A stretch of DNA of 36,410 bases. Source: Hydrogenophaga sp. (GTDB lineage: Bacteria; Pseudomonadota; Gammaproteobacteria; Burkholderiales; Burkholderiaceae_C). This document shows positions 1-6,894 of this stretch, piece by piece. The number at the start of each line of letters is the position of its first letter. Position 1 is the first letter of the stretch. Location of the stretch: contig NZ_JADMKB010000131.1 in NCBI RefSeq assembly GCF_018780075.1, positions 1-36,410 on the forward strand, given 5' to 3'. Both the position numbers and the translations under genes were made by a program. The notes beneath the pieces were generated by a model that searched no databases, had not been told where the DNA came from, and saw nothing but the letters and a program-made list of their open reading frames with translations.

Positions 1-1058
1 CCGAGGCCTTCCGCCACGAGAAGACCGACCCGGCCATCTTCCGCGAGATGGGCGAACTCGGCCTGCTCGGCCCCACCATCCCTGAAGCCTACGGCGGCAG
101 CGGCCTCAACTACGTCTGCTACGGCCTGGTGGCGCGCGAGGTGGAGCGCGTGGACTCCGGCTACCGCAGCATGATGAGCGTGCAGAGCTCGCTGGTGATG
201 GTGCCGATCAACGAGTTTGGCTCTGAAGCACAGAAGCAGAAGTACCTGCCCAAGCTGGCCACCGGCGAATGGATCGGCTGCTTCGGCCTGACCGAACCCA
301 ACCACGGCAGCGACCCCGGCAGCATGGTCACCCGCGCCAAGGCCGTGCCCGGCGGCTACAGCCTGAGCGGCGCCAAGATGTGGATCACCAACAGCCCGAT
401 CGCGGATGTGTTCGTGGTCTGGGCCAAGGACGACGGCGGCCAGATCCGCGGCTTCATACTGGAGAAGGGCTGGAAAGGCCTGAGCGCCCCCGCCATCCAC
501 AGCAAGGTCGGCCTGCGCGCCAGCATCACCGGCGAGATCGTGATGGACGAGGTGTTTGTGCCGGAAGAAAACGCCTTCCCCGACGTGCGCGGCTTGAAAG
601 GCCCGTTCACCTGCCTCAACAGCGCGCGCTACGGCATCGCCTGGGGCGCGCTCGGCGCTGCCGAAGACTGCTACTTCCGTGCCCGCCAGTACGTGATGGA
701 CCGCCAGCAGTTCGGCCGCCCGCTGGCCGCCAACCAGCTGATCCAGAAGAAGCTGGCCGACATGCTGACCGAGATCAGCCTCGGCCTGCAGGGCTGCCTG
801 CGCCTGGGCCGCATGAAGGACGAAGGCACCGCCTCGGTGGAACTGACCAGCATCCTGAAGCGCAACAGCTGCGGCAAGTCGCTCGACATCGCCCGCCTGG
901 CGCGCGACATGATGGGCGGCAACGGCATCAGCGACGAATTCGGCGTGGCCCGCCACCTGGTGAACCTGGAGGTGGTGAACACCTACGAGGGCACGCACGA
1001 TGTGCATGCGTTGATCCTGGGGCGTGCGATTACCGGGATTGCGGCGTTTGCGAACTGA
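1..1058 (+). CDS. gcdH: Glutaryl-CoA dehydrogenase, 5' end cut off by the window
   Basis: FAD-dependent acyl-CoA dehydrogenase that oxidises and decarboxylates glutaryl-CoA to crotonyl-CoA in lysine, tryptophan and dicarboxylate breakdown, in the cytoplasm. The open frame runs in from the window edge (codons start at base 3), so 351 residues are visible and roughly 45 N-terminal ones are missing compared with the usual ~395. Seen: the substrate-pocket segment [12 protein letters not shown], the acyl-CoA dehydrogenase signature [14 protein letters not shown], the FAD-binding region KMWITN, and near the C-terminus [15 protein letters not shown], whose Glu is the catalytic base of this family. 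The RSMMSVQSS and [13 protein letters not shown] segments favour glutaryl-CoA dehydrogenase over short-chain acyl-CoA dehydrogenases. A strong hairpin follows 17 bases after the stop. The first in-frame ATG (base 48) is internal, not the true start. Confidence 0.93.
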   Translation, partial: EAFRHEKTDPAIFREMGELGLLGPTIPEAYGGSGLNYVCYGLVAREVERVDSGYRSMMSVQSSLVMVPINEFGSEAQKQKYLPKLATGEWIGCFGLTEPNHGSDPGSMVTRAKAVPGGYSLSGAKMWITNSPIADVFVVWAKDDGGQIRGFILEKGWKGLSAPAIHSKVGLRASITGEIVMDEVFVPEENAFPDVRGLKGPFTCLNSARYGIAWGALGAAEDCYFRARQYVMDRQQFGRPLAANQLIQKKLADMLTEISLGLQGCLRLGRMKDEGTASVELTSILKRNSCGKSLDIARLARDMMGGNGISDEFGVARHLVNLEVVNTYEGTHDVHALILGRAITGIAAFAN

Positions 1059-1075
1059 TTGGGTTCTCGCTCAAC

Positions 1076-1110
1076 AATAAGAAGGGCTGCCAATGGCAGC
1101 CCTTCTTATT
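1076..1110. terminator. Perfect inverted-repeat terminator between gcdH and the convergent gene
   Basis: Bases 1076-1092 and 1094-1110 are exact reverse complements (17-bp arms around one base; the realistic loop is about AATG). The GC core GGGCTGCCA is flanked by A-rich (AATAAGAA) and T-rich (TTCTTATT) ends, so it resembles an intrinsic terminator on both strands. It lies between gcdH (stop at 1058) and the converging gene that ends at 1124. Confidence 0.85.
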
Positions 1111-1123
1111 TCGACTCCGCTCT

Positions 1124-1567
1124 TCACAAACAGGGGGCGAACTTGAAAGTCAGAGGATATGTAAGGTCCTGCTTCGTCGGAACCCTCAGCTGCATTTTCA
1201 GCAGGCCAGACTTGATCGTTCCGTCGAACACAGTCGTTGCATTGGGAGATTCCGTCTGGAAGCTGATGCGGTCGGCCTCAAGTTGATAACTCGCACCCTT
1301 GGACCAGTATTCAGCCTCCCGCTCCGGTTTGAACCATACACACACACGTTCATGTGTGGCCGGCATTCCAACGTGCATCAGAAACACACGGCCGTCCGGC
1401 GCAAATCGAAGCATGCTGATGTAGGTGGTCCCATCTTCATTGGTTTCCACTTCACTGCGGTAGATGCCGTCGGTGCGTAACCTGTTCGGCGTCATGTCCG
1501 CGTGGGCCACACCTATTGCGAACAGAACAGGCAGCAGTTGCTTGAGTGATTTCAGATTTACGGTCAT
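1124..1567 (-). CDS. Small secreted protein of unknown function
   Basis: 147 residues, family not recognised. The N-terminus looks like a Sec signal peptide: Lys residues at 5 and 9, a hydrophobic stretch (LLPVLFAIGVA) and a likely cleavage after AHA around residue 23. The predicted mature protein is about 120 residues, soluble-looking and rich in beta-prone segments (TYISMLRF, RVFLMHVG, RVCVWF, MQLRVP), with two cysteines (about residues 77 and 146). It converges on gcdH and shares the hairpin at 1076-1110. No clear ribosome site precedes the ATG. Base composition is visibly less GC-rich than the neighbours, which suggests a different origin. The signal peptide and an intact frame with family-like hydrophobicity argue that it is real. 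Confidence 0.6.
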   Translation of the reverse strand: MTVNLKSLKQLLPVLFAIGVAHADMTPNRLRTDGIYRSEVETNEDGTTYISMLRFAPDGRVFLMHVGMPATHERVCVWFKPEREAEYWSKGASYQLEADRISFQTESPNATTVFDGTIKSGLLKMQLRVPTKQDLTYPLTFKFAPCL

Positions 1568-1688
1568 GTAATACAGACTACCAAAATCAGAAGGCTCGCA
1601 GTGCTAAGTGCATACGTCGCCGTTGCTGTGTTGACAGGGGCGCCCGCCTGATCCTGCGTCAACCCATGGAATCAACTGCGGCCTCGAT

Positions 1689-2033
1689 CTAGTTCCCGTC
1701 GTGGGCAGGCCGATAAGCATGAAACAAGCCCAATCGCCATCCAGCTGTCAGCAGCTCGCGGCGAGCCTTGGATGACAGCCAGCCCATGACCAACAGCCCC
1801 AGAAGAGGGACGACCGACCCGAGAACACCTGCAAATCGCACCGATCCGGTGTGACCAAGGGAACGCGTCACCCTTGCGCTGCCGACCACCGCTGCCCCGC
1901 TCAGCGCCAACAGCAGAGGAAGCAGCAAAGGTGTGCTGTGCAGCTGAAAGGCAAACATGCTCAGCCACCCGAACAAGCAGAAGTGGATGATGCTTCGGCC
2001 GCTGGCCAGTCGACTCAATTCGTTGTTGAGCAT
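1689..2033 (-). CDS. Small membrane protein of unknown function
   Basis: The ATG at 2033 gives 114 residues. The frame stays open further upstream, but there it is antisense-like sequence inside the hydrolase gene, so I place the start at the ATG just after that gene's stop (41-base gap). Seen: a short polar N-terminus, then three or four hydrophobic segments (about residues 14-30, 33-52, 63-82) and a basic C-terminal tail with WLSSKARRE. Probably an inner-membrane protein co-transcribed with the hydrolase. There is no recognisable domain and no convincing ribosome site, so the existence call is moderate. Confidence 0.45.
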   Translation of the reverse strand: MLNNELSRLASGRSIIHFCLFGWLSMFAFQLHSTPLLLPLLLALSGAAVVGSARVTRSLGHTGSVRFAGVLGSVVPLLGLLVMGWLSSKARRELLTAGWRLGLFHAYRPAHDGN

Positions 2034-2074
2034 GGATGCTTGGTGGGGGTAGCGTCTGTCGCTCAGATTCTGTC

Positions 2075-2836
2075 TCAATTCTCCGTGGGGGATCCCCGAC
2101 CGACAAACTCCATGATTTGCTCCAAACAAGGCACTGGCCGAGCTTGAAGCAGGAAGTGCGGCCCATCGATCCTGGCCACCTGAATCCCTGGCAAGACACG
2201 CTGCATCTCGATCAGCGCCGCAGCTGGCACCACCCAATCTTTGGTTGCTTGAAGGTACAGCACAGGCACCCGGATATCGGCCAGCAGGCTGCGCACGTCC
2301 ACCAACAGCACCTCCCGGGCACGCGCCCTCAAAACGGCGACAGAGCACTTGCCCATCGCCTGCCGAATGCGCTCAGCCCACGCAGCATCGGCCTCGGCCC
2401 CCAGCAAGCAGCGCGAAAGAAGGCCCATGGGCGTGGCGCGCACCGGCGCCACGCGCGTGAGCCCCAGAAAAGGCCTGAGGAACGGCCGGGGGTTGCGTGC
2501 AAACGTGGCGCGCAGCACCACGCCGATCAAGCCAGCAGGCCGGGTCGCAGCCACCTGAATGGCCACTGGGCCTGAGAAGGACTCGGCCACCAGAACAAAG
2601 GGGCCGTCATGGGGCAATGCCGCCACTACAAAACGGGCCAGCTCGCTGTAGCTGAGTGGCTGGTCGCCGGGGTATGGCATCACGTGTGTCCGCCACTGCG
2701 GTGGCAAGTGGTGACAGAGGTGGTCGAAGAAATCGCCGGAGCCATCCAGGCCCGGCAGAAGAACAAGGGTTGTCAACGTGTTGTCGCTCGAGAACGGAAA
2801 GTCACCAAAGACCGTGTTCGCACTGTATTGCCCCAC
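2075..2836 (-). CDS. Alpha/beta hydrolase
   Basis: 253 residues from a GTG start. Alpha/beta-hydrolase fold enzyme, probably a carboxylesterase or thioesterase-like protein of the cytoplasm; the substrate cannot be told. Seen: strand and oxyanion region LVLLPGLDGSGDFF (about 24-37), the nucleophile elbow AESFSG with Ser86, a likely acid in ATKDWVVP (Asp200) and a likely catalytic His in DGPHFLL (His227). The elbow has Ala where most members have Gly before the Glu-Ser. The start is uncertain: AGGA lies directly against the GTG, too close for an ideal ribosome site, and the conserved fold begins only near residue 22. Followed after 41 bases by a small membrane protein. Confidence 0.75.
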   Translation of the reverse strand: MGQYSANTVFGDFPFSSDNTLTTLVLLPGLDGSGDFFDHLCHHLPPQWRTHVMPYPGDQPLSYSELARFVVAALPHDGPFVLVAESFSGPVAIQVAATRPAGLIGVVLRATFARNPRPFLRPFLGLTRVAPVRATPMGLLSRCLLGAEADAAWAERIRQAMGKCSVAVLRARAREVLLVDVRSLLADIRVPVLYLQATKDWVVPAAALIEMQRVLPGIQVARIDGPHFLLQARPVPCLEQIMEFVGRGSPTEN

Positions 2837-3117
2837 TCCTGCTTTTCACATTCGCCCGAAACACCCGAATTGAACGATTCGCGCAAAAATCCGCCTTGCC
2901 GTCACAACGGGAGCCCACCCATGACCGCGTGGCGGGCGTGATGGTCAGCGCGCAGGACCACGAAGCCATGCGCAACCTCTGCGCGGACGCAGGGCACGTT
3001 GGCGCAGAACGCCGCCAGCGCAGCCGCTCAAGGCCTGACAGAAGGCGGACTGCAGCGCCTGCTGGACGACGAGAGCTGAGCGCCAGCGGCAGGTGGTATT
3101 GAACCGGCCCTCTGTTG
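2837..3117. other. Intergenic stretch with a possible gene remnant
   Basis: No intact gene is visible over 281 bases. On the plus strand one frame reads AQDHEAMRNLCADAGH from 2947. A second frame then reads LAQNAASAAAQGL and ends GGLQRLLDDES before a TGA at 3077-3079. Joining the two needs one frameshift near base 2998. This could be the 3' end of a decayed gene, but the similarity of either half to any protein family is unproven. Confidence 0.25.
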
Positions 3118-3630
3118 TCATGCGCTCGCGGCCTCCTTCAAAGGCTTGGCCAGATACCGCACCAGCCCGATCCGCCCAGCCTTGGGCTCCGTGTACTCGG
3201 TGAACCCCGCCACTTCGTAGGCGCGCCGGGCGGCCAGGTTCTGATCGTCCACGCAGAGCGCAAGCAACGGGCAAACCGGCCAATGTTCCGACAGCCAGGT
3301 TTCCATCAAGGCCAGTGCGGCCTTGCCGTGGCCTTTGCCCTGTTCGCGGCTGTCGATGCGCATGGCCCTGAGGGCGACGGCGCCGGTGGGCGCCCACTCC
3401 GGCAGCCGCGAGCCCCGGCAGAGCACCACGAAACCGACCGGCACGTCGGCTTGAAGCACGGCCAGGCCGGCCACTTCGTCCGGGCTGGCGCCCTCGCCCA
3501 CCGCGACGGCCTGCGCCATCGTCCCGGCGAATTCAATCTGCTCCGGTGAAATGTGCAGGGCGAGCACGGATTGCTGCTGTTCGCTGGTGAGCGCTTGCCA
3601 GCGCTGGAGGTGAAGCGGGGTGTTTGTCAT
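3118..3630 (-). CDS. GNAT-family N-acetyltransferase
   Basis: 170 residues. Transfers an acetyl group from acetyl-CoA to an unknown amine substrate. The core GNAT fold is visible: beta strand VGFVVLCRG (about 65-73), then LRAMRIDSREQGKGHGKAAL (88-107) with the Q-x-x-G-x-G acetyl-CoA pyrophosphate loop (Gln97 to Gly102), and the C-terminal NLAARRAYEVAGF segment typical of motif B. The layout resembles spermine/spermidine- or BltD-like acetyltransferases, but substrate assignment is not possible. The ATG at 3630 has only a weak ribosome site. The gene lies downstream of, and in the same direction as, the AAC(3)-I-like gene, separated by 131 bases. Confidence 0.82.
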   Translation of the reverse strand: MTNTPLHLQRWQALTSEQQQSVLALHISPEQIEFAGTMAQAVAVGEGASPDEVAGLAVLQADVPVGFVVLCRGSRLPEWAPTGAVALRAMRIDSREQGKGHGKAALALMETWLSEHWPVCPLLALCVDDQNLAARRAYEVAGFTEYTEPKAGRIGLVRYLAKPLKEAASA

Positions 3631-3761
3631 GTCAGGTCAACCAAGTGAAGCGCCATTCTCGCCAGGCGTGCCCACGCCAACGGCGCCACACAAACCGCCA
3701 TGGGCCGTGCCACGACTTCACCCATGCCTTGCGGTCCTGACCCTGGGGGGGCCTGACCGGC

Positions 3762-4232
3762 TCATGCCGGCCGCACGGGCAGGTCGAAATGCATCACGTC
3801 CTCCCGCGTGCCGAGCTGGGTGTACAGCGCCACGGCGGGGTCGTCGCCGTGGTCGGCCTGCACAAACACAACCCAGGCGCCACGCTGCGCGGCCAGAGCC
3901 TGCAGCCGCCGGACCAGCGCGGTGGCCACGCCGCGGCGGCGGTGGCTGGCGAGCACGGCCAGGTCGTAGAGGTAGATCTCGCTGCGTTCCTGTTCGAACT
4001 TGGGCAGTTCGTAGGCGGCCAGCGCGCCCACCACCGCTGCGCCCTGCAAGGCCGCCAGGGCGATGAAGGTCTCGGAGCCCAGCAGGCGCTGCAGGTAGGC
4101 TGGCCCGGGCCGGGCGCGGCCGTAGGTGTCGGGGTCTTCGAAGGCCTCGCCGAACACGTCGAGCATGCGGTGCGCGAGGTCGGCGTCGGTCGGCGTGAGC
4201 TGGACGATGGTGAGCTGGGGTGCTGGGGGCAT
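3762..4232 (-). CDS. AAC(3)-I family aminoglycoside 3-N-acetyltransferase homologue
   Basis: 156 residues, matching the ~154 of AAC(3)-Ia. This GNAT enzyme family acetylates the 3-amino group of gentamicin-type aminoglycosides. Seen: [23 protein letters not shown] (about 56-78), [10 protein letters not shown] (84-93), the acetyl-CoA loop [10 protein letters not shown] (97-106), and [18 protein letters not shown] (124-141) followed by VMHFD. From memory these blocks align nearly residue for residue with AAC(3)-Ia. The frame is open further upstream to 4451, but the ATG at 4232 has a GGAG ribosome site about 8 bases before it and gives the family length. There is no integron, attC or insertion sequence nearby, so it looks like a resident chromosomal homologue. 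Actual drug activity is inferred, not shown. Confidence 0.88.
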   Translation of the reverse strand: MPPAPQLTIVQLTPTDADLAHRMLDVFGEAFEDPDTYGRARPGPAYLQRLLGSETFIALAALQGAAVVGALAAYELPKFEQERSEIYLYDLAVLASHRRRGVATALVRRLQALAAQRGAWVVFVQADHGDDPAVALYTQLGTREDVMHFDLPVRPA

Positions 4233-4404
4233 GTCGGCGCTCCTTCGGTGGGTGGGGGGGTCTTCGTCCATCCAGCGGCGCATGGGCGTTCCCGATGTTT
4301 CCACTGGCGCCCGAGCAGGGAGAAGCCTATGCTGGTAAGCCGGCCGGGTGGCCTGGCGGGCGCCAGGCGGCTGGAACGTGCCGGATTGAGCGAAAGGACT
4401 GGCC

Positions 4405-4791
4405 ATGTTGTCCACTGCTTCTGTCACAACGATGCTGCCCGTGAAAGACATTGACCGTGCGCGGGCTTTCTACGAGGGTTGCCTGGGGCTGGCACCGGGC
4501 GGGTTCAAACCCGACGGCAAGTTCGTCTACACGGTGGGCGGCAGCACGCTGGCCCTGTTCCCCAAGCCCGAAGGCACCAAGGCCGACCACACCGCGATCA
4601 GCTTCCGGGTGGGCGACATCGCCACCACCATCGAGGCATTGAAACGTTCGGGCGTGGTGTTCGAGGACTACGACTTCCCCGGGCTGAAAACGGTGAACCA
4701 CGTCTGCGTGCTCGGCGCCGAAAAAGCCGCCTGGTTCAAGGACACCGAGGGCAACTACCTCTGCCTCCACGAGGACCTGCCCGAGGCATAG
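4405..4791 (+). CDS. VOC-family (glyoxalase/bleomycin resistance-like) protein
   Basis: 128 residues. Vicinal-oxygen-chelate fold with two beta-alpha-beta-beta-beta repeats. The N-terminal module contains [19 protein letters not shown] (about 11-29), and the C-terminal one contains [18 protein letters not shown] (62-79) and a closing [13 protein letters not shown] (111-123), where a metal-ligand Glu is typical. Possible roles range from a glyoxalase-like enzyme to a dioxygenase or antibiotic-binding protein; none can be chosen from sequence. A ribosome site AAAGGA sits about 7 bases before the ATG. It is transcribed divergently from the AAC(3)-I-like gene, with 172 bases between the two starts, and converges on the MAPEG gene. 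Confidence 0.85.
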   Translation: MLSTASVTTMLPVKDIDRARAFYEGCLGLAPGGFKPDGKFVYTVGGSTLALFPKPEGTKADHTAISFRVGDIATTIEALKRSGVVFEDYDFPGLKTVNHVCVLGAEKAAWFKDTEGNYLCLHEDLPEA

Positions 4792-4878
4792 CGCGCCGGG
4801 CTCACGGCCGACCGCTGGCGCGGTTCGGGGGCGAGACAGCGAGAGGCCGTGCGCCAGGGCGTTCTCCTTTCTGTGGTG

Positions 4879-5286
4879 CTATGCCCGGTACAGCCCGAGC
4901 ACCCAGTACCCGGCGATCACCATCTGCACCGCGAAGGCGGTGAACCGGGCGGTGACGGCGGCGGGCGACGTGGACGCGAGGTGGATGAGCGACTGGACGA
5001 TGCGGGCGCCGAGCAGCGCCCAGGCCAGCGGGTCGGTGACGGCCGCGCGGCCCGCCACCACGGCGACCAGCATGAGCCCGCCGAAGAGGGGCAGGCCCTC
5101 AAGGCAGTTGGCGTGCGCCCGGGCCAGGCGCTGCATGAAGGGCGAGAGGTTGGTGTTCTCGGGGTTGAACCCGTTGGCTGGCACGGCCCCGCTCAGCACG
5201 AGCCAGGAGCGGATGAGCTCCATGAGGACCAGCAGGAACAGGGTCCAGGCGATGAACCCGAGCAGCGCTTGCAGTGTGACGGTCAT
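4879..5286 (-). CDS. MAPEG-family membrane protein
   Basis: 135 residues with four hydrophobic membrane spans (about residues 4-23, 63-83, 88-105 and 113-133), the size and layout of MAPEG proteins (membrane-associated proteins in eicosanoid and glutathione metabolism). The loop after the first span has NPENTNLSPFMQRLARAHANCLEGLPLF; RAxxN is the hallmark of the family and is linked to glutathione binding in characterised members. Bacterial members are mostly uncharacterised. The open frame extends to 5379, but the ATG at 5286 removes a non-conserved Cys-rich leader and starts at MTVTLQALLGF. Divergent from the antiporter gene (110 bases). Confidence 0.82.
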   Translation of the reverse strand: MTVTLQALLGFIAWTLFLLVLMELIRSWLVLSGAVPANGFNPENTNLSPFMQRLARAHANCLEGLPLFGGLMLVAVVAGRAAVTDPLAWALLGARIVQSLIHLASTSPAAVTARFTAFAVQMVIAGYWVLGLYRA

Positions 5287-5396
5287 GGAACACACCCCCG
5301 GGCCGACGGCGTGGCAACCCGCCACGCAGACCGTGCAACCAGACGTAATGTAGTCCGCAACCCCCTCTCTGGCACGCAATCTGTTAGCTTGCGGCC

Positions 5397-6893
5397 ATGA
5401 CCCTCTCGCTCGATTTCCTCGCCCTGCCGCTGCTCGTGGCCGCGTCGCTGGTGTTCGTGAGCGTGCTGGCCGGGGTGTTGTCGGCGCGGGTGGGGTTCTC
5501 GTTCCTGCTGGTGTTCCTGCTGGTGGGCATCCTGGCCGGGGTGGACGGGCCCGGTGGCCTGGTGTTTGAAGACTTCGGTCTGAGCTTCTGGGTGGGCAAC
5601 GTGGCGCTCGCCGTGATCCTGCTGGACGGCGGCCTGCGCACCGACTACGCCACCTTCCGCACCGGCTTGAAGCCTTCGCTGCTGCTGGCCACGCTGGGCG
5701 TGCTGGTGTGTGCGGGCATCACCGGTCTGGCGGCGCGCTGGCTGCTGGGGCTGAACTGGCCGCTGGCGCTGCTGGTGGGCGCGATCGTGGGCTCGACCGA
5801 CGCGGCGGCGGTGTTCTCGCTGCTGAAGTCGTCGGGCGTGACGCTCAACGAGCGGGTGGCCGCGACGCTGGAGATCGAGTCGGGCCTGAACGACCCGATG
5901 GCGGTCTACCTGACGCTCACCTTCATCGGCCTGGCCACGGCGGGTCAGGCGGTCAACGCCGTCGCGGCGCCGTGGGACGCGCAACAGGTGCTGCACGCGG
6001 TGTGGGCGCTGTTGCTGCACCTGGGCTGGGGCACGGCCATGGGGCTGGGCAGTGGCTGGGCGCTGGCGGCCTTGCTCCACCGACTGGGCCGCGGCGGGTC
6101 GGACGGCGGCGGCGGCGTGCGCGCGCTGCTGGTGGTGTCGGGTGGGCTGGCGGTGTTTGCGGCCACCACCTGGCTGGGCGGCTCGGGGTTTCTGGCGGTG
6201 TACGCCATGGGCGTGGTGGCGGGCAACCAGGCGCGGCGCCCGGTGCGGCGGGTGCTCTCGGCCATGGACGGCTACGCCTGGCAGGCGCAGGCGTGCATGT
6301 TCCTGCTGCTGGGCCTGCTGGTGACGCCGAGCGACATGCTGCGCTCGCTGTGGCCGGCGCTGGGCGTGTCGGCGGTGCTGATGCTGGTGGCCCGGCCGGT
6401 CTCGGTGTGGCTGTGCCTGGTGCCGTTCCGCTTCAGCGGGCGCGAGATCGGTTTCATCAGCTGGGTGGGACTGCGCGGCGCGGTGCCCATCGTGCTGGCG
6501 GTGTACCCGCTGCTGGCGGGGGTGGCCGGCGCGCGCACGTTTTTCAACGTGGCCTTCGTGGTGGTGCTCACCTCGCTGCTGCTGCAGGGTTCGACGATCG
6601 CCTGGAGCGCGCGGCGCCTGGGCGTGGCCCTGCCGGACCCAAAGGACGAACTGGGCAACCGCCTGGTGTTTGGCGATTTCGTGATCGACGCCACCACGCC
6701 GATGGACTCGCTGTGCGGGTTCTACGGGCTGCCGATGCCGGCGGAATCCACCACCGACGTGGCCGCCTGGCTGCACGAACAGATCAACCGCCCGCCGGTG
6801 GTGGGCGACGGCGCGCTGCTGGGCGCCGCCGAGCTGAGCGTGCGCAAGATGGACGGCAACCGCATCACACGGGTGGGCATCCGGCTGGGCTGA
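5397..6893 (+). CDS. nhaP2: Potassium/proton antiporter, CPA1/NhaP2 (CvrA) type
   Basis: 498 residues. Inner-membrane cation/proton antiporter, probably exporting K+ in exchange for H+ for volume and pH control. Seen: about 12 hydrophobic spans, the motif VGAIVGSTDAAAVFSLL with the conserved Asp, ESGLNDPMAVYLT (the Asn-Asp-Pro site), and SWVGLRGAVPIVLAVYPLLAG, which is characteristic of the NhaP2 subgroup. After about residue 415 there is a soluble tail (VFGDFVIDATTPMDSL...) resembling the regulatory tail of NhaP2/CvrA. At 498 residues it is shorter than the ~560-580 of E. coli CvrA, so the tail is reduced. No clear ribosome site precedes the ATG. The stop is one base from the stop of the converging rhaK gene. 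Confidence 0.88.
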   Translation: MTLSLDFLALPLLVAASLVFVSVLAGVLSARVGFSFLLVFLLVGILAGVDGPGGLVFEDFGLSFWVGNVALAVILLDGGLRTDYATFRTGLKPSLLLATLGVLVCAGITGLAARWLLGLNWPLALLVGAIVGSTDAAAVFSLLKSSGVTLNERVAATLEIESGLNDPMAVYLTLTFIGLATAGQAVNAVAAPWDAQQVLHAVWALLLHLGWGTAMGLGSGWALAALLHRLGRGGSDGGGGVRALLVVSGGLAVFAATTWLGGSGFLAVYAMGVVAGNQARRPVRRVLSAMDGYAWQAQACMFLLLGLLVTPSDMLRSLWPALGVSAVLMLVARPVSVWLCLVPFRFSGREIGFISWVGLRGAVPIVLAVYPLLAGVAGARTFFNVAFVVVLTSLLLQGSTIAWSARRLGVALPDPKDELGNRLVFGDFVIDATTPMDSLCGFYGLPMPAESTTDVAAWLHEQINRPPVVGDGALLGAAELSVRKMDGNRITRVGIRLG

Positions 6894-6894
6894 T

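Noticed and set aside
1630..1663. GTTGAC...GTCAAC inverted repeat as a terminator of the small membrane protein gene
   Set aside because: Only six paired bases around a 22-base loop and no T run; likely chance.
1672..2199. 175-residue minus-strand frame overlapping the small membrane protein
   Set aside because: It has no hydrophobic or domain structure and overlaps the better frame at 1689-2033 and the hydrolase gene.
2945..3397. 150-residue minus-strand frame overlapping the GNAT gene
   Set aside because: It is the out-of-frame reading of the GNAT gene, continuing into the intergenic stretch, with Arg/Gly-rich text and no motif.
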